Below, piece by piece: positions 1 through 10,682 of a DNA stretch of 64,000 bases. The position numbers and the translations under genes were made by a program. Position 1 is the first letter of the stretch. The number at the start of each line of letters is the position of its first letter. The stretch is from NCBI GenBank assembly GCA_037447655.1, contig JBBHKE010001962.1:1-64000 (forward strand). The letters are read 5' to 3'. Below the pieces are notes generated by a model. That model did no database searches, was not told the origin of the DNA, and saw only the letters and a program-made list of their open reading frames with translations. Source of the stretch: Zygnema cylindricum. Its lineage: Eukaryota > Streptophyta > Zygnematophyceae > Zygnematales > Zygnemataceae.

Positions 1-118
1 AGGTGAGAGAGAGGGAGGGAGAGAGGGTGAGGCGGGGGGGAGGGGGAGGGGGTGGGGGAGGAGTGCAAGGGCAGGTGGTGGTAGGGGTGGTAGAGGGAGA
101 GGGAGGAGGGATAGGAGG
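1..118. repeat. GA/GGGA-rich low-complexity tract
   Basis: Purine-only runs of GAGAGG, GGGA and GGTGG units fill the start of the window. This is the first of many polypurine/polypyrimidine microsatellites here. From 119 to 553 I see only AT-rich sequence, which is probably the intron ahead of the exon at 554. Confidence 0.8.
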
Positions 119-553
119 CGAAGGTAGGTCTTTTATTATGTTCTCTCTTTGACCCTGTCCGAAATCCATTGTTGATGCGTACTATTTAAATATTATTTAT
201 CATTCAAAATACTTGTGGAGAATTCTGGGCGTTGAAGGGGGTTCAAATTTTACTCATTTTTAAAATTTTGTCATTTTAGTTTTATATTTCTCAAACTGTC
301 TTTCTGTAAATTAATTGCAACCTTTGAAAACTACGGAATATTTTTCGTTCTCAAGAATATTTGAGAATATGAATAAATATCCGGTTCCTATTTTCTTCTT
401 TTTTTAATTGTGGAAGATACGAAAGTTTCTTCACTAGTCTCTTGATTTTGTTTTTTTTGATAATGAGTGAACAAAATCAGAAATAAAAAACGAAGGGCCT
501 CGATTAGATGTAGTTTGAAATTGAAAAAAAAAAATTTTCAATTTTTTTTTCAG

Positions 554-717
554 GTTTGTCTCCTCGAGTTGGATCCGAAGAAGAAGCGAGAGCATTGTTT
601 TCTATGTATGAAAAAATTTTCGGTTCGTCGATAGATATTGAACCAAATTTACAACAACAAGATATAAAAATGGAGGTTTTGAATCGGGTTCAAACGTATC
701 TTGGGATGGAGGAGTGA
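554..717 (+). CDS. 3'-terminal exon of an unrecognised gene (partial)
   Basis: A long pyrimidine tract ending in CAG at 551-553 is a strong 3' splice site. The only frame open after it carries two bases from the previous exon, then 53 codons to TGA at 715-717. The peptide is hydrophilic and looks helical, with acidic EEEARALF near its start and a C-terminal stretch ending YLGMEE. The alternative frames stop early. I do not recognise the family, and the rest of the gene must lie upstream of or within the first 550 bases or outside the window. It could also be a chance open frame, but the acceptor quality and continuous frame to a stop favour a real last exon. Confidence 0.5.
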
Positions 718-1720
718 AAAATGTAGGAAAAAAGTTATTTACATTCCGACGAGTATTTTTTTTGTAGGGAATGAAAGTTTTTTTGGTGAGAGGACCAAGT
801 TTTTTGAGAGTTATCTTTGGGACACGAGAGATTGCCCTTTATTTTTGTTTATATTTTTGTATCTTACGGGAAATTTGTGATTTTTTTTTGTGGTGTAAAC
901 CGAGGTGAATCAGGAGGGTGATTTTTTTATTTTTTTTTCGTGAAAATAGCTCTGTTATACTCAGTGCAATCGAAAAGGAGAAGTTTTTTTTTTCTTTTAA
1001 TGTTTCATATATCAAAAGTTTTTAGAAATTGTGTTAGTCTTTAATACCGGTTGGAAATGTTAGTTACAGGCTCGTTTCGAAGTCCCTAGTAATAGAGTTT
1101 CTTTCTATTTTTATTTTATTTTTCCGTTTTTCGAATTTTGTAATGAGGGTTTATGACGCCAATCTACACCATTTGTTGTGTTTTTTACAATTGGACAAAA
1201 ATGTCTTTTAGAAAGGTTTTTTTCCTTTCATTTGATGATAATGTTATATTTTTGAATCTTTTAAAAGAAATGTCCATTTTTCTTTAATAATGGTGTTATT
1301 ATTCTTATAATTAAAAGGTGTGAGGTGAGAAAAGTGGGAATAGTTCGCAAAATAGTTGAAAAGTTTTGAAATAAAAATATTTTTGAGTTCTTGAAAGATT
1401 GTGAATGGTAATTTTGGTATTTGATATTTTTTGGAGTATACATAACTGGATTTTCTTTTCCTAAAAATAATTGGAGGATGAGATGTTGGTTTTTGCGATT
1501 TAATTTACATTATCATGAAGAGTCACATTATTTACATTATCTATTCACATTATTATTATTATTAGAATAATTTTCCACATAGTATGTAGTCATAATTTTA
1601 CCACTATTTTATGGTTCATCTTTTCTCCATCTTTATTGTTGAGATAAAAAGAGTTAATAGTTTTAATTTGTAAACGACTATATGTATTTTATTCGACATT
1701 TAATTTTGACATAATAGCAA
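718..1720. other. AT-rich intergenic or 3' UTR sequence
   Basis: T-rich sequence without a credible reading frame. Its first part is probably the 3' UTR of the exon ending at 717. I see no RNA gene or repeat family shared with the rest of the window before the LTR begins at 1721. Confidence 0.5.
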
Positions 1721-2540
1721 TGTTGATTTTGGAAAGCTTTAAGTCTCAATAAATTAGTGTGACGACAGGAAGACAGATTTACAAGGACACGCGTCGACAC
1801 ATAAAGCTCATTACAGGTATTGTGGAATGGCACTTACATCCACATACACATCACACATCGGGTGGGACAACGCAGCTGCGATGCTGCGACGCAGTCAGGA
1901 TGGCGCAGCTGCGACGAAGTTAAGACAGCGCAGCTGCGATGCAGACAGGACAACGCAGCTGCGATTACTTTGATATGGTCCGTACAGACAACGCAGCAGC
2001 AGATATCCCAATGTGATTCAGTACAATACAAAGCAACTGCGATGGATATGAATCTAGTCAACGGACGAGATTCATAAGATGATCACACGGGACTTAGCCG
2101 CCAAATGTTTGATATGTTATTTCGTATAGATTCTGAGTAATGATGATTGTACAGTGGTAGCTTAGTGGTAGCTCAGTGGTAGCTCAGTGATAGTTCAGTG
2201 GTAGCTCAGTGGTAGCTTGACGGATTAGTGTTAGCATGGTTGTTTAACGTACCTCTCATGTACACTTGTATTGTCAGTACAACACAGGTATAAGACTTAG
2301 GACTTAGAACATTTTAATGAATCTAGACTTCCAAGTAGTAAAAGACAGTTTTTGGGAAACTTCTGAGTATTATATCTTGAGTATTGTCGGGTCAATTGTA
2401 CTCAAACTTTGGGAGTTGTCAGTGTTTATACTGCTCTATATTCTGATAGAGCTTTGTGAAGTTTGGGTGCTTTTATAAGATTTGGTGAGCACTTATAAAC
2501 AGCTGTTTGGTAGGATTCTTGGTAGCTTCTGAGAGTGTAT
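1721..2540 (+). repeat. 5' LTR of the copia element
   Basis: Homology with the 3' LTR runs from TGTTGATTTTGG to GCTTCTGAGAGTGTAT. The LTR holds four perfect copies of the 10-bp palindrome CGCAGCTGCG (starting at 1871, 1904, 1929 and 1954) and an 11-bp tandem repeat at 2153-2218. Short open frames across it are not coding. Confidence 0.85.
2153..2218 (+). repeat. Tandem 11-bp repeat resembling a tRNA D-arm / Pol III A-box
   Basis: Six units of AGTGGTAGCTC or close variants. TAGCTCAGTGG within the repeat fits the A-box of tRNA genes. No acceptor stem, anticodon arm or B-box follows, so this is not a tRNA gene. The 3' LTR carries five units at 8637-8691. Confidence 0.8.
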
Positions 2541-2541
2541 C

Positions 2542-3590
2542 ATGTCTACTTCTACTACTACTGCTACTCCTCCACCTGCACCGGTGGTCGTAGAACAACA
2601 GGTTATGGGCCCTGTCATCAAGAATTCCTATCTTTTCCGGGGAAAAACATGTTTACTGGGCGGATATGGTGGAGACTCATTTTGAGAATGTTAATCTTTT
2701 GGATATATTGGATGGTTCGATGGATAAATCTGATCTGTCTTGGTCAAAGAAAAATACCCAGGCTCGGTCTATTCTGAAATTCTGCATATCTGAGGACTTA
2801 GCTATGTCACGGATAAAAATGAAAAAAACACTTGATATCTAGATATCTCTTAAAAATGATTATGAAAAAGCTAATGTCCAGGAAGAACTTCTCTTGGATG
2901 GAAAAATTTGGGACTATAAGTACACTGGCGGTACAATGGATGAATATTCTAACAAATTTCGCATCCTTGTAGATGCACATGCTTGTGCAGGAGGCGTGTT
3001 TCCTCAGTTTCAGCAATCAGCTTTACTAATGAGGGGTCTCCCTTGTAATATGAAAGGAGCGTCTGATATGCTCAAACAGAAAGATAAGGCTAGCTGGACT
3101 TTACAGTTGGCAATTAATATTTTACTAGAAGAGGAAGCTACATCTAATGTTCTCAATGTTGAGCAAGTAGAGGCTTTCAATTCAGACTTTGAGAGAAAAG
3201 GACAGTTTAATCAGCAAAGAAATCAGTTTAATTCAAAAAAATCAGTTCACACAGTTTAATCAAGGTGGAAATAGACAATCCAACAATGCATGTTTCTATT
3301 GTAGTGAGAGAGGTCATGGATATAAGCTCTATCCTAAGCTAAAAAAGGCAAACGAAACAGGTTTATACAGGTCGGTATGGCAACAAAGTCAGTTTTACAA
3401 AAGCTTCACGGGGCCTACACCTCGTGGAAATGCACTATTTTCGGCTTCTTCGTCTCTCCAAGACAAGACTTTGACGTTTTCTGAAGAAGATGAAACGGAT
3501 CTATTTGCTATGGCAGCGGCAATGGAGGGCCCGAAGGACTCTAGATGGATCATGGATATCGGAGCGTCAGCCCACAAGTGCTAGAACAAA
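2542..3590 (+). pseudogene. copia gag (UBN2-type) with zinc knuckle and protease start, broken
   Basis: The ATG at 2542 starts a Thr/Pro-rich gag N-terminus that soon stops. The frame is recovered from about 2894 to 3259, where the sequence is typical of the copia UBN2 gag domain, including the stretch MDEYSNKF. It shifts again near 3200 into a zinc-knuckle segment. The knuckle should read C-x2-C-x4-H-x4-C, but the last position is Tyr (CFYCSERGHGYKLY). The segment ends in the aspartic protease motif, here DIGAS instead of the usual D-S/T-G-A-S, followed by a stop. Stops include TAG near 2840. Confidence 0.85.
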
Positions 3591-5300
3591 GCTATCTTCA
3601 AAAATCTGAAAACAACGCAGGAGAAAAATATCAATTATGCTTCTTGAATGAGTGTACAAACTCGTGCTGTGGGTAATGTATCTTTGCTAGTTGATGTAGA
3701 AGGAAAAGCAATTGAAAAGACCCTTCACAATGTCCTCTTTGTCCCTGACTTGAAGAAAAATCTGATTTCTACGTCTTTGGTAAAGAGTAAAGGTTTTGAG
3801 GTCAATTTGAAAAATGGTCGGCAGGTTGTTAGCAAGAATGGCAAGGTTGCACTTACAGGTACTAGAGATAGTAGCAAAATATACCACATGGATATGGCTA
3901 ATACCAAGGAGAACGATGCTCTGCACCCCGGTGTTTTGCATTCAGATGATTTATGGCATAAAATATTAGGCCATGTAAATTATGATAGTTTGAAAAAAAT
4001 GGTAGTTGCTGGAAAAATAGATGGTGTATCAATCACAGATCAGCCGGTTAAAACATGTGATGGCTGCGCTTTAGGGAAAATCCACAGACTGCCATTCTCT
4101 AAAGAGTCTGAACAATGGAGGGCCCGAAGGACTCTAGATAGATCATGGATATCGGAGCGTCAGCCCACAAGTGCTAGAACAAAGCTATCTTCAAAAATCT
4201 GAAAACAACGCAGGAGAAAAATATCAATTATGCTTCTTGAATGAGTGTACAAACTCGTGCTGTGGGTAATGTATCTTTGCTAGTTGATGTAGAAGGAAAA
4301 GCAATTGAAAAGACCCTTCACAATGTCCTCTTTGTCCCTGACTTGAAGAAAAATCTGATTTCTACGTCTTTGGTAAAGAGTAAAGGTTTTGAGGTCAATT
4401 TGAAAAATGGTCGGCAGGTTGTTAGCAAGAATGGCAAGGTTGCACTTACAGGTACTAGAGATAGTAGCAAAATATACCACATGGATATGGCTAATACCAA
4501 GGAGAACGATGCTCTGCACCCCGGTGTTTTGTATTCAGATGATTTATGGCATAAAATATTAGGCCATGTAAATTATGATAGTTTGAAAAAAATGGTAGTT
4601 GCTGGAAAAATAGATGGTGTATCAATCACAGATCAGCCGGTTAAAACATGTGATGGCTGCGCTTTAGGGAAAATCCACAGACTGCCATTCTCTAAAGAGT
4701 CTGAACAATGGAGGGCCCGAAGGACTCTAGATAGATCATGGATATCGGAGCGTCAGCCCACAAGTGCTAGAACAAAGCTATCTTCAAAAATCTGAAAACA
4801 ACGCAGGAGAAAAATATCAATTATGCTTCTTGAATGAGTGTACAAACTCGTGCTGTGGGTAATGTATCTTTGCTAGTTGATGTAGAAGGAAAAGCAATTG
4901 AAAAGACCCTTCACAATGTCCTCTTTGTCCCTGACTTGAAGAAAAATCTGATTTCTACGTCTTTGGTAAAGAGTAAAGGTTTTGAGGTCAATTTGAAAAA
5001 TGGTCGGCAGGTTGTTAGCAAGAATGGCAAGGTTGCACTTACAGGTACTAGAGATAGTAGCAAAATATACCACATGGATATGGCTAATACCAAGGAGAAC
5101 GATGCTCTGCACCCCGGTGTTTTGCATTCAGATGATTTATGGCATAAAATATTAGGCCATGTAAATTATGATAGTTTGAAAAAAATGGTAGTTGCTGGAA
5201 AAATAGATGGTGTATCAATCACAGATCAGCCGTGTTAAAACATGTGATGGCTGCGCTTTAGGGAAAATCCACAGACTGCCATTCTCTAAAGAGTCTGAAC
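3520..5300 (+). repeat. Three tandem 593-bp copies of the protease/pre-integrase segment
   Basis: Units begin at 3520, 4113 and 4706, each starting CAATGGAGGGCCCGAAGG. They differ by only a few bases, for example a G-to-A near 4141 and one C-to-T that changes His to Tyr near 4531. The third copy has a one-base insertion near 5232 that shifts the frame into the integrase core. Each unit encodes the protease active-site motif, a stop, and then the GAG-pre-integrase zinc-binding region (H-x3-H ... C-x2-C: WHKILGH ... CDGC). An additional 18-bp duplication (AGACTCTTACAGCAAATT twice) follows at about 5313-5348. Confidence 0.9.
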
Positions 5301-6112
5301 ATCGATCAACTAGACTCTTACAGCAAATTAGACTCTTACAGCAAATTCATTCTGATGTTTTTGGTCCTGCGAAAGTACCATCTGCCGGGGGGATGAAATA
5401 CACGGTCACCTTCACAAATGATTTTTCCAGGTTTACAAAGGTTTACTTCATGAAAGAAAAGAGCGAAGTATTTGGACACTTCAAACACTATAAAGCATGG
5501 GTTGGAAAACTCCATAACTTACCAATTTTGGAGTTCAAATCGAACAATGGTGGGGAATATACTTCGAAGGAATTTGAAGCCTTTTTACTTGATGAAGGTA
5601 AAAGTCATCTTGTGACTGTTCCGTATTCACCGGATCAAAATGGGGTTTCAGAGAGATTAAATAGAACCCTCACAGAGAGCTTTAGGTCGATGCTTGCAGA
5701 TAAAAATGTAGATCCGAAATTCTGGGTTGAGGCTCTAAATTGTGCGGTTTATATTAGAAATAGGATAGGATCAAGATCGGTAGAGACTACTCCTTACGAG
5801 ATCTGGACAAGTAGAAAACCAGATGTTAGTCATTTCAAAGTCTTTGGTAGTAAATGCTTTATCTTGGATACATCTAATGATAAATGGAAGCTGGAACAGA
5901 AAGGATTACCGGGTATTCTGTTAGGATATGATGATCACTCAAAAGGTTATAGAGTTTTTGTGTTTGAAAGGCAGAAAATAATTGTAGCGAAAAACATCAT
6001 TGTTAAGGATGAGCTAGACTCGATAGATTTATTTGAAATGACAGAGCAGGAAAAGCAGCAAAAAGTACAAGAATATGTTATTCTAGATTGCATCTATGAA
6101 ATTGTCCCATAG
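5207..6112 (+). pseudogene. copia integrase core and C-terminal region, catalytic Asp changed
   Basis: About 300 codons stay open. HSDVFGP carries the first catalytic Asp and NGVSERLNRT the catalytic Glu. The second catalytic Asp, normally in SDNGGE, is Asn here (SNNGGEY, near 5540), so the DDE triad is incomplete. The C-terminal part with GSKCFIL and LLGYDDHSKGYRVF is typical of copia integrases. The linker to reverse transcriptase from about 6100 to 6330 is frameshifted. Confidence 0.88.
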
Positions 6113-6329
6113 ATACGAACTTCACCGGTGGGAACACAGTCATGTTCCTTCAGAAGTTCAGTTCCAACCGGGCCTACTGCGATCAATGCCTAGTGATTGT
6201 AACCAGCGCAACAAGCGCAATGCAAGGGATCCGAAAATTTCAGCCTTAGAATTTCCGGGGGGAAGAAGATCCAGTAGCCGCCTGCAAGCAAGCTCTCACT
6301 TCGCCTACTTGGCAGCCTCGTGGAGCCTC

Positions 6330-7060
6330 TAACAATTCGAGAGGCCTTCTCATCACCAGAGCGGAACCACTGGATCGAGGCAGAAAACGATGAAATGAAG
6401 TCGATCAGGAAGCTCAGACATGGGAGCTTGTGGACCTTCCTCCGGACCGAAAAGCGATCGGCAACAAATGGGTATTCAAGGTGAAGTTAAATCTTCATAA
6501 TACCATTGAACGATATAAGGCCAGATTTGTGGCAAAGGGGTATAATCAAAAGGAGGGAATTGGTTTTGAAGAAACATTTTCTCCGGTTGTAAGATTTTCG
6601 ACAGTTAGGATTTTGCTGTCCCTAGCTGCTATAGAAGATATGGAAATACATCAGATGGATGTGAAAACAACCTTTCTGCATAGAGAACTAGAGGAGACCA
6701 TTTACAAACAGCAGCCTGAAATGTATGCAGAACCACGAAAAAGAGCACTTAGTATGCAAATTGTTAAAATCTCTGTACGGCCTAAAACAGGCCCCGGCAA
6801 TGGAATCTGAAGCTTGATGAATTCTTAACGAGCCTAGGATTTCAAAGGATAAGCTCTGATCACTCTGTCTACGTTCTAAAGGGTGAGGATGGAAGAGTGT
6901 ATATAGCGGTGTGTATAGATGATTTACTATTAATTAGCAAATCAATGGCTGAAATTAACAAAATCAAAACTGCTCTAAATTCATGGTTTGAGATGAAAGA
7001 CCTAGTTGAGGCAAAGTATATTTTGGGTATCTAGGTAGAGAGGGACAGAAATAAGAAAGT
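6330..7060 (+). pseudogene. copia reverse transcriptase (RVT_2), frameshifted
   Basis: The segment is recognised from NHWIEAENDEM near 6370, GNKWVFKVK (about 6460) and HQMDVKTTFLHRELEE (about 6650). A frameshift near 6730 moves the palm region to another frame, where the catalytic pair is found in VCIDDLLL (about 6910-6935). A TAG stop follows near 7033 in a typical GI-x-VERDR context. Confidence 0.88.
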
Positions 7061-7099
7061 AATAAAATTGACTCAAAAAGAGGCTATTGGAAACATGTT

Positions 7100-8013
7100 A
7101 GATGAGTACGGAATGCGGGGGGGCAAAAGGATGTCTAACTCCAATGCAGTTTCGGCAGAAGTTAGAGGGAGAAGAGACAGAACCAGGTGTCATTTTTAGC
7201 GAGTATTTAGAGTCAGGGGAGAATGATCCTATGACACTAAGACCTTACAGACACATAGTGGGAAGCTTAATATATTTCATGAACTGTACCCGTCCTGACA
7301 TCGCTGCAGCAGTTGGGGTACTGAGTAGAAGTCTAGAGAATCCGAGAAAATCTGACTTTGATGCAGCAAGAAGAGTCTTAAGATATTTAGCAGGAACCAA
7401 AGACCTGAAACTCACACTAGGCGAAGGAGAAGTGCAAACATGGAGTGATGCAAGCTATGGCGACATGCCTAGCCGAAAATCCACCACGGGATTCGTTTTG
7501 CAAATTGGGAACGGGACTTGCTGCTGGAGCAGCAAACTTCAAAAGGTTACAGTATAGTCAACAATGGAGTCTGAATATATGGCAGCAAGCTCGGCCCTCA
7601 AAGAAATCTTATGGGTGAAATCCGTGTTGCAAGAACTAGGATACATGCAGGTTGGTCCACAGGTGATCGGGTGTGATAACGAGGCTGCCATTGTTATCAA
7701 GTCATCATTTCAAACGTAAACACATGGATGTAAGACTACACTTTGTAAGAGAAAAAGGGTTCTCAAGGGTGATTAAATTAGGTGATTGGATGTGATAACC
7801 AAGCTGCCATTGCTATTGCCTCTAACCCAAGTCATCATTTCAAAAGTAAACACATGGATGATAAGACTACACTTTGTAAGAGAAAAAGGGTTCTCAAGGG
7901 TGACTAAATTAATCTATTTGCCAAACGTAAGAATGATCGCTGATATGCTTACTAAAGCTCTCCCTGCTCCCAACCTGAACTATTATAGGGATGCAGTAGG
8001 ATTGGGTGAATAG
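7100..8013 (+). pseudogene. copia RNase H region with internal duplication
   Basis: YRHIVGSLIYFMNCTRPDI and the RNase H segment TWSDASYGD and STMESEYMA are diagnostic of copia. A TAG stop lies near 7556. The C-terminal part is tandemly duplicated: about 7670-7775 and 7790-7910 both encode the DNxAAI ... KHMD ... LHFVREKGFSRV region, the first copy with a deletion. The normal end (MIADMLTKALP) runs to the TAG at 8011-8013. Confidence 0.88.
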
Positions 8014-8217
8014 CTGAGTTGCTGCACTACGATGATGCTATGCTGCGCCAGTCCAAAATCAGGGTGTAGTGAGACTAGGTGACTTGCTGATTTGCTGCGC
8101 TGCTATGCTGCCATGCTGCGTTGCTACGCTGCCATGTTGCGCTAGTGTGACATCACAGCAGCGCGGCTGTGAGATCACAGCTGAGTTAATACACTGAGTC
8201 TAAAGGTTTAGGGGGTG
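8014..8217 (+). other. Region between polyprotein and 3' LTR with polypurine tract
   Basis: TGCTGC/TGCTA-rich imperfect repeats at about 8020-8150 are followed by AAAGGTTTAGGGGGTG directly before the 3' LTR. The latter is the likely polypurine tract for plus-strand priming. Confidence 0.6.
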
Positions 8218-8991
8218 TGTTGATTTTGGAAAGCTTTAAAATCTCCGTGAATTGAAGTGATGACAAGAAGACACATCTACAAGGACACGCGTCGTCACAT
8301 AAAGCTCATTAAAGGTATTGTGGAATGGTACTTACATCCACATACACATCACACATCGGGTGGGACAACGCAACTGCGATGCAGCAACGCAGCTGCGACA
8401 AAGTAAAGACAGCGCAGTTGCGATGCAGACAGGACAACGCAGCTGCAATTACTTTGATATGGTCCGTACGGACAACGCAGCCGCGGATATCCTAATGTGA
8501 TTCAGTACAGTGCAAAGCAACTGCGGTGGATACGAATATAGTCAACGGACGAGATTCATAAGATGATCACACAGGACTTAGCCGCCAAAAATTTAATACA
8601 TTATTACGTATAGATTCTGAGTAATGATGATTGTATAGTGGTAGCTTAGTGGTAGCTCAGCGATAGTTCAGTGGTAGCTCAGTGGTAGCTTGACAGATTA
8701 GTGTTAGCATGGTTGTTTAACGTACCTCTCAGGTACACTTGTATTCTCAACGCAACACAGGTATAAGACTTAGGACTAAGAACATTTTAATGAATCCAAA
8801 CTTTTGGGAAACTTCTGAGTATTATATCTTGAGTGTTGTCGGGTCAATTGTACCGGAACAATGGGAGTTGCCAGTGTTTATAGTGCTCTATATTCTGATA
8901 GAGCTTTGTGAAGTTTGGGTGCTTGTATACGATTTGGTGAGCACTTATAAAGAACTATTTGGTAGGATTCTTGATAGCTTCTGAAAGCGTA
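8218..8991 (+). repeat. 3' LTR of the copia element
   Basis: It starts TGTTGATTTTGGAAAGC and matches the 5' LTR up to GCTTCTGAAAGCGTAT. It is shorter than the 5' LTR (774 against 820 bp), with one D-arm-like unit fewer and fewer intact CGCAGCTGCG palindromes, which shows substantial age. Confidence 0.85.
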
Positions 8992-9500
8992 TGTTACCTA
9001 TTGCTACAACTCTTCCTCTCCCTCCTCTCCCTCTTCCTCTTCCTCTCCCTCTCCTTCTCGCTCTTCTTCTTTCTCTTCCTCTCCCTCTTCCTCTCCTTCT
9101 CCCTCTTCCTCTCCCTCTCCCTCTCCCTCTCCCTCCTCTCCCTCTCCCTCTTCCTTTTCCTCGCCCTCTTCCTCTCCTTCTCCCTCTCCCTCTTCAAGTA
9201 TATTGAATAATATAGCATTGTATATCGCTACAACTCTCCTGACTCTCCCTCTCCCTCCTCACAATCGCTTTAGATTCCTCTAAAACTTCTCCTCCTCTCC
9301 CTCTTTCGTAAAACCAAACTTCCATTCGTTTATTTTATGGATCTCTATTCGACAGCGATTTTTCTACTTTCCTACACCCTCCCTCCCTCCCTCCCTTCTT
9401 TCCTCCCTCCCTTCTTTCCTCCCTCCTTTTTTTCCTCCCTCCCTCCCTCTCCCTCTCCCTCCCTCCCTCCCTCCCTCCCTCTCTCCCTCTCCCTCTACGA
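8992..9500. repeat. CT/CCCT-rich microsatellite block
   Basis: Long pyrimidine tracts (CTCTCC, CCCTT) at 9007-9193, 9240-9303 and 9376-9495. A short segment around TGCTACAACTCTTCCT (8998) recurs at about 9225 as CGCTACAACTCTCCT, so the block contains a duplication. Open frames here are artefacts of repeat composition. Confidence 0.85.
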
Positions 9501-10124
9501 TCAAACTTTCCACCCGAGGCACTTCCCCATTTCTCGCTACTGACACCCTATGGGACCATGTCACGTGCTCTCTCTCAAGCATCTTAATCTCCTTACCTCC
9601 TTCACCTTTCACCCTTTAGTTTTCAAGCATTCAAAAAGTGGACAGTAAAAAAAGGGGGAGGGTGGGAGAGAGGGAAGAGGGATATGGAAACAAGGAACCA
9701 ATGGTGTGTTTCTTTGACTTTCTTACCGCCTCTCTTCCCATCCTTTGTTGTCTTACCTTCTTAAGGAGGTTTATTTTCTCATGGATGTCCCTTTCACCTC
9801 CCTTGAATGTGTTTTTTGTTTTCTTTTTTTTTCTTTTTTTTGCCCGCAAAAATCTTTCTACTTGCCTTGCTCAACAACTATTGGAAGAGGACGCCGGCTT
9901 TCCGATGGACTTGTTCTGCGGGTACAAAATTGTCGTACATCCACTTGGACCTGAAGCGACGCTCTCGAATACATCGCAGTGGCGCAAAATTTACATGAAG
10001 CGCACCAAGTAGATCTATCCACGTGTGTGCACCAGTGTTCTACATTTGATTTTGCACCGTTTCTACTGTAGTACGGTCACCAGTGCGATGTGGTACACCA
10101 GTACGGTATTGTTGCCCATCTAAA
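9501..10124. other. Unassigned sequence, possible short exon at about 9850-10012
   Basis: A frame open to TAG at 10010-10012 follows a pyrimidine-rich stretch and is less repetitive than its surroundings (a segment with GFPMDLFCGYK). There is no recognisable family and no clean acceptor, so I do not call a gene. Confidence 0.2.
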
Positions 10125-10682
10125 CCATAGTTCAAAAGTAGGTAAAAGTAGGCCCATACAATATGTCTATTGTACGCAGAACATAGAATATGGCCTTAAG
10201 ACCCATATTATATTGGTCGCAAAATGAAAAACAATAGTAACAGGGTTGAGTTTCACATCGATCGATAGAGAATTAAATGTCATGTCTACATTTTGAAAAA
10301 CATTCGGACAATTTTTTTTTTCCATGAGTTTTGAGGTATTTTTTATTTAAACCGTCAGATTTGGACGATCGGACGGTCGCTGATCAAAGTAGCGATATAA
10401 GAAGATCACATGAAAAGCCCATAACACAACAAACGATAGAATTTACGTCTGCGTTTTTTTTTTCCGGGTTTTTTTTTCCGGGTTTTTGTTCCGCGGAATG
10501 TCATCCTACGCCTTGTCAGTTCGCTCAAAAATTTCGTCCAGCGGCGTGCGCTGTACTATGATGATACGTCAAATTCGTACGTTCGTACAAGAGTGCACAA
10601 CGCACACAAATACAGTATGCATACTCTGCGTGAGTTTTGTGCCAAGTTTTGTGCGCCTACCAAAGGCCTACCATAAAAACGC
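10125..10682 (+). mobile_element. TIR element (CATAGTTCAAAAGTAGG family), copy 1
   Basis: It begins CCATAGTTCAAAAGTAGG and ends in the family's right-hand sequence (GGCCTACCATAAAAACGCC), fused to copy 2. The interior has a stem-forming stretch around CAATATGTCTATTGTACG and the family's TCGGACGGTCGCTGATCAAAG segment. No transposase frame is present, so it is non-autonomous. An internal insertion makes it longer than the other two copies. Confidence 0.65.

Larger units (their letters stand above)
1721..8991 (+). mobile_element. Ty1/copia LTR retrotransposon, degenerate
   Basis: Two direct LTRs (1721-2540 and 8218-8991), both beginning TGTTGATTTTGG, flank an interior with the copia order gag, protease, integrase, reverse transcriptase, RNase H. 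The LTRs differ by many substitutions and indels, and the interior has several stops and frameshifts, so the copy is old and cannot be autonomous. No matching target-site duplication is evident: AGCAA precedes the 5' LTR, while the 3' LTR runs into a CT-rich microsatellite. A clear primer-binding site is also missing, because the gag start lies almost directly after the 5' LTR. Confidence 0.93.

Noticed and set aside
1820-2077. Open frames in the LTR region on both strands
   Set aside because: They lie in the LTR, follow CGCAGCTGCG repeats, and are not conserved in frame in the 3' LTR.
2153-2218. tRNA gene
   Set aside because: Only the D-arm-like motif is present in tandem; no acceptor stem, anticodon loop or T-arm.
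2153-2218. CRISPR array
   Set aside because: Units are contiguous 11-mers without spacers, in a plant LTR.
8992-9000. Target-site duplication of the copia element
   Set aside because: The sequence after the 3' LTR does not repeat AGCAA directly; only an inverted TTGCT is nearby.
8959-9210. Leu/Ser/Pro-rich or Arg/Glu-rich proteins
   Set aside because: Translations of a CT microsatellite; open in several frames on both strands because of composition.
9638-10012. 124-codon ORF
   Set aside because: First half is low-complexity and T-rich; no recognised domain or consistent splice sites, so only noted as a possible exon.
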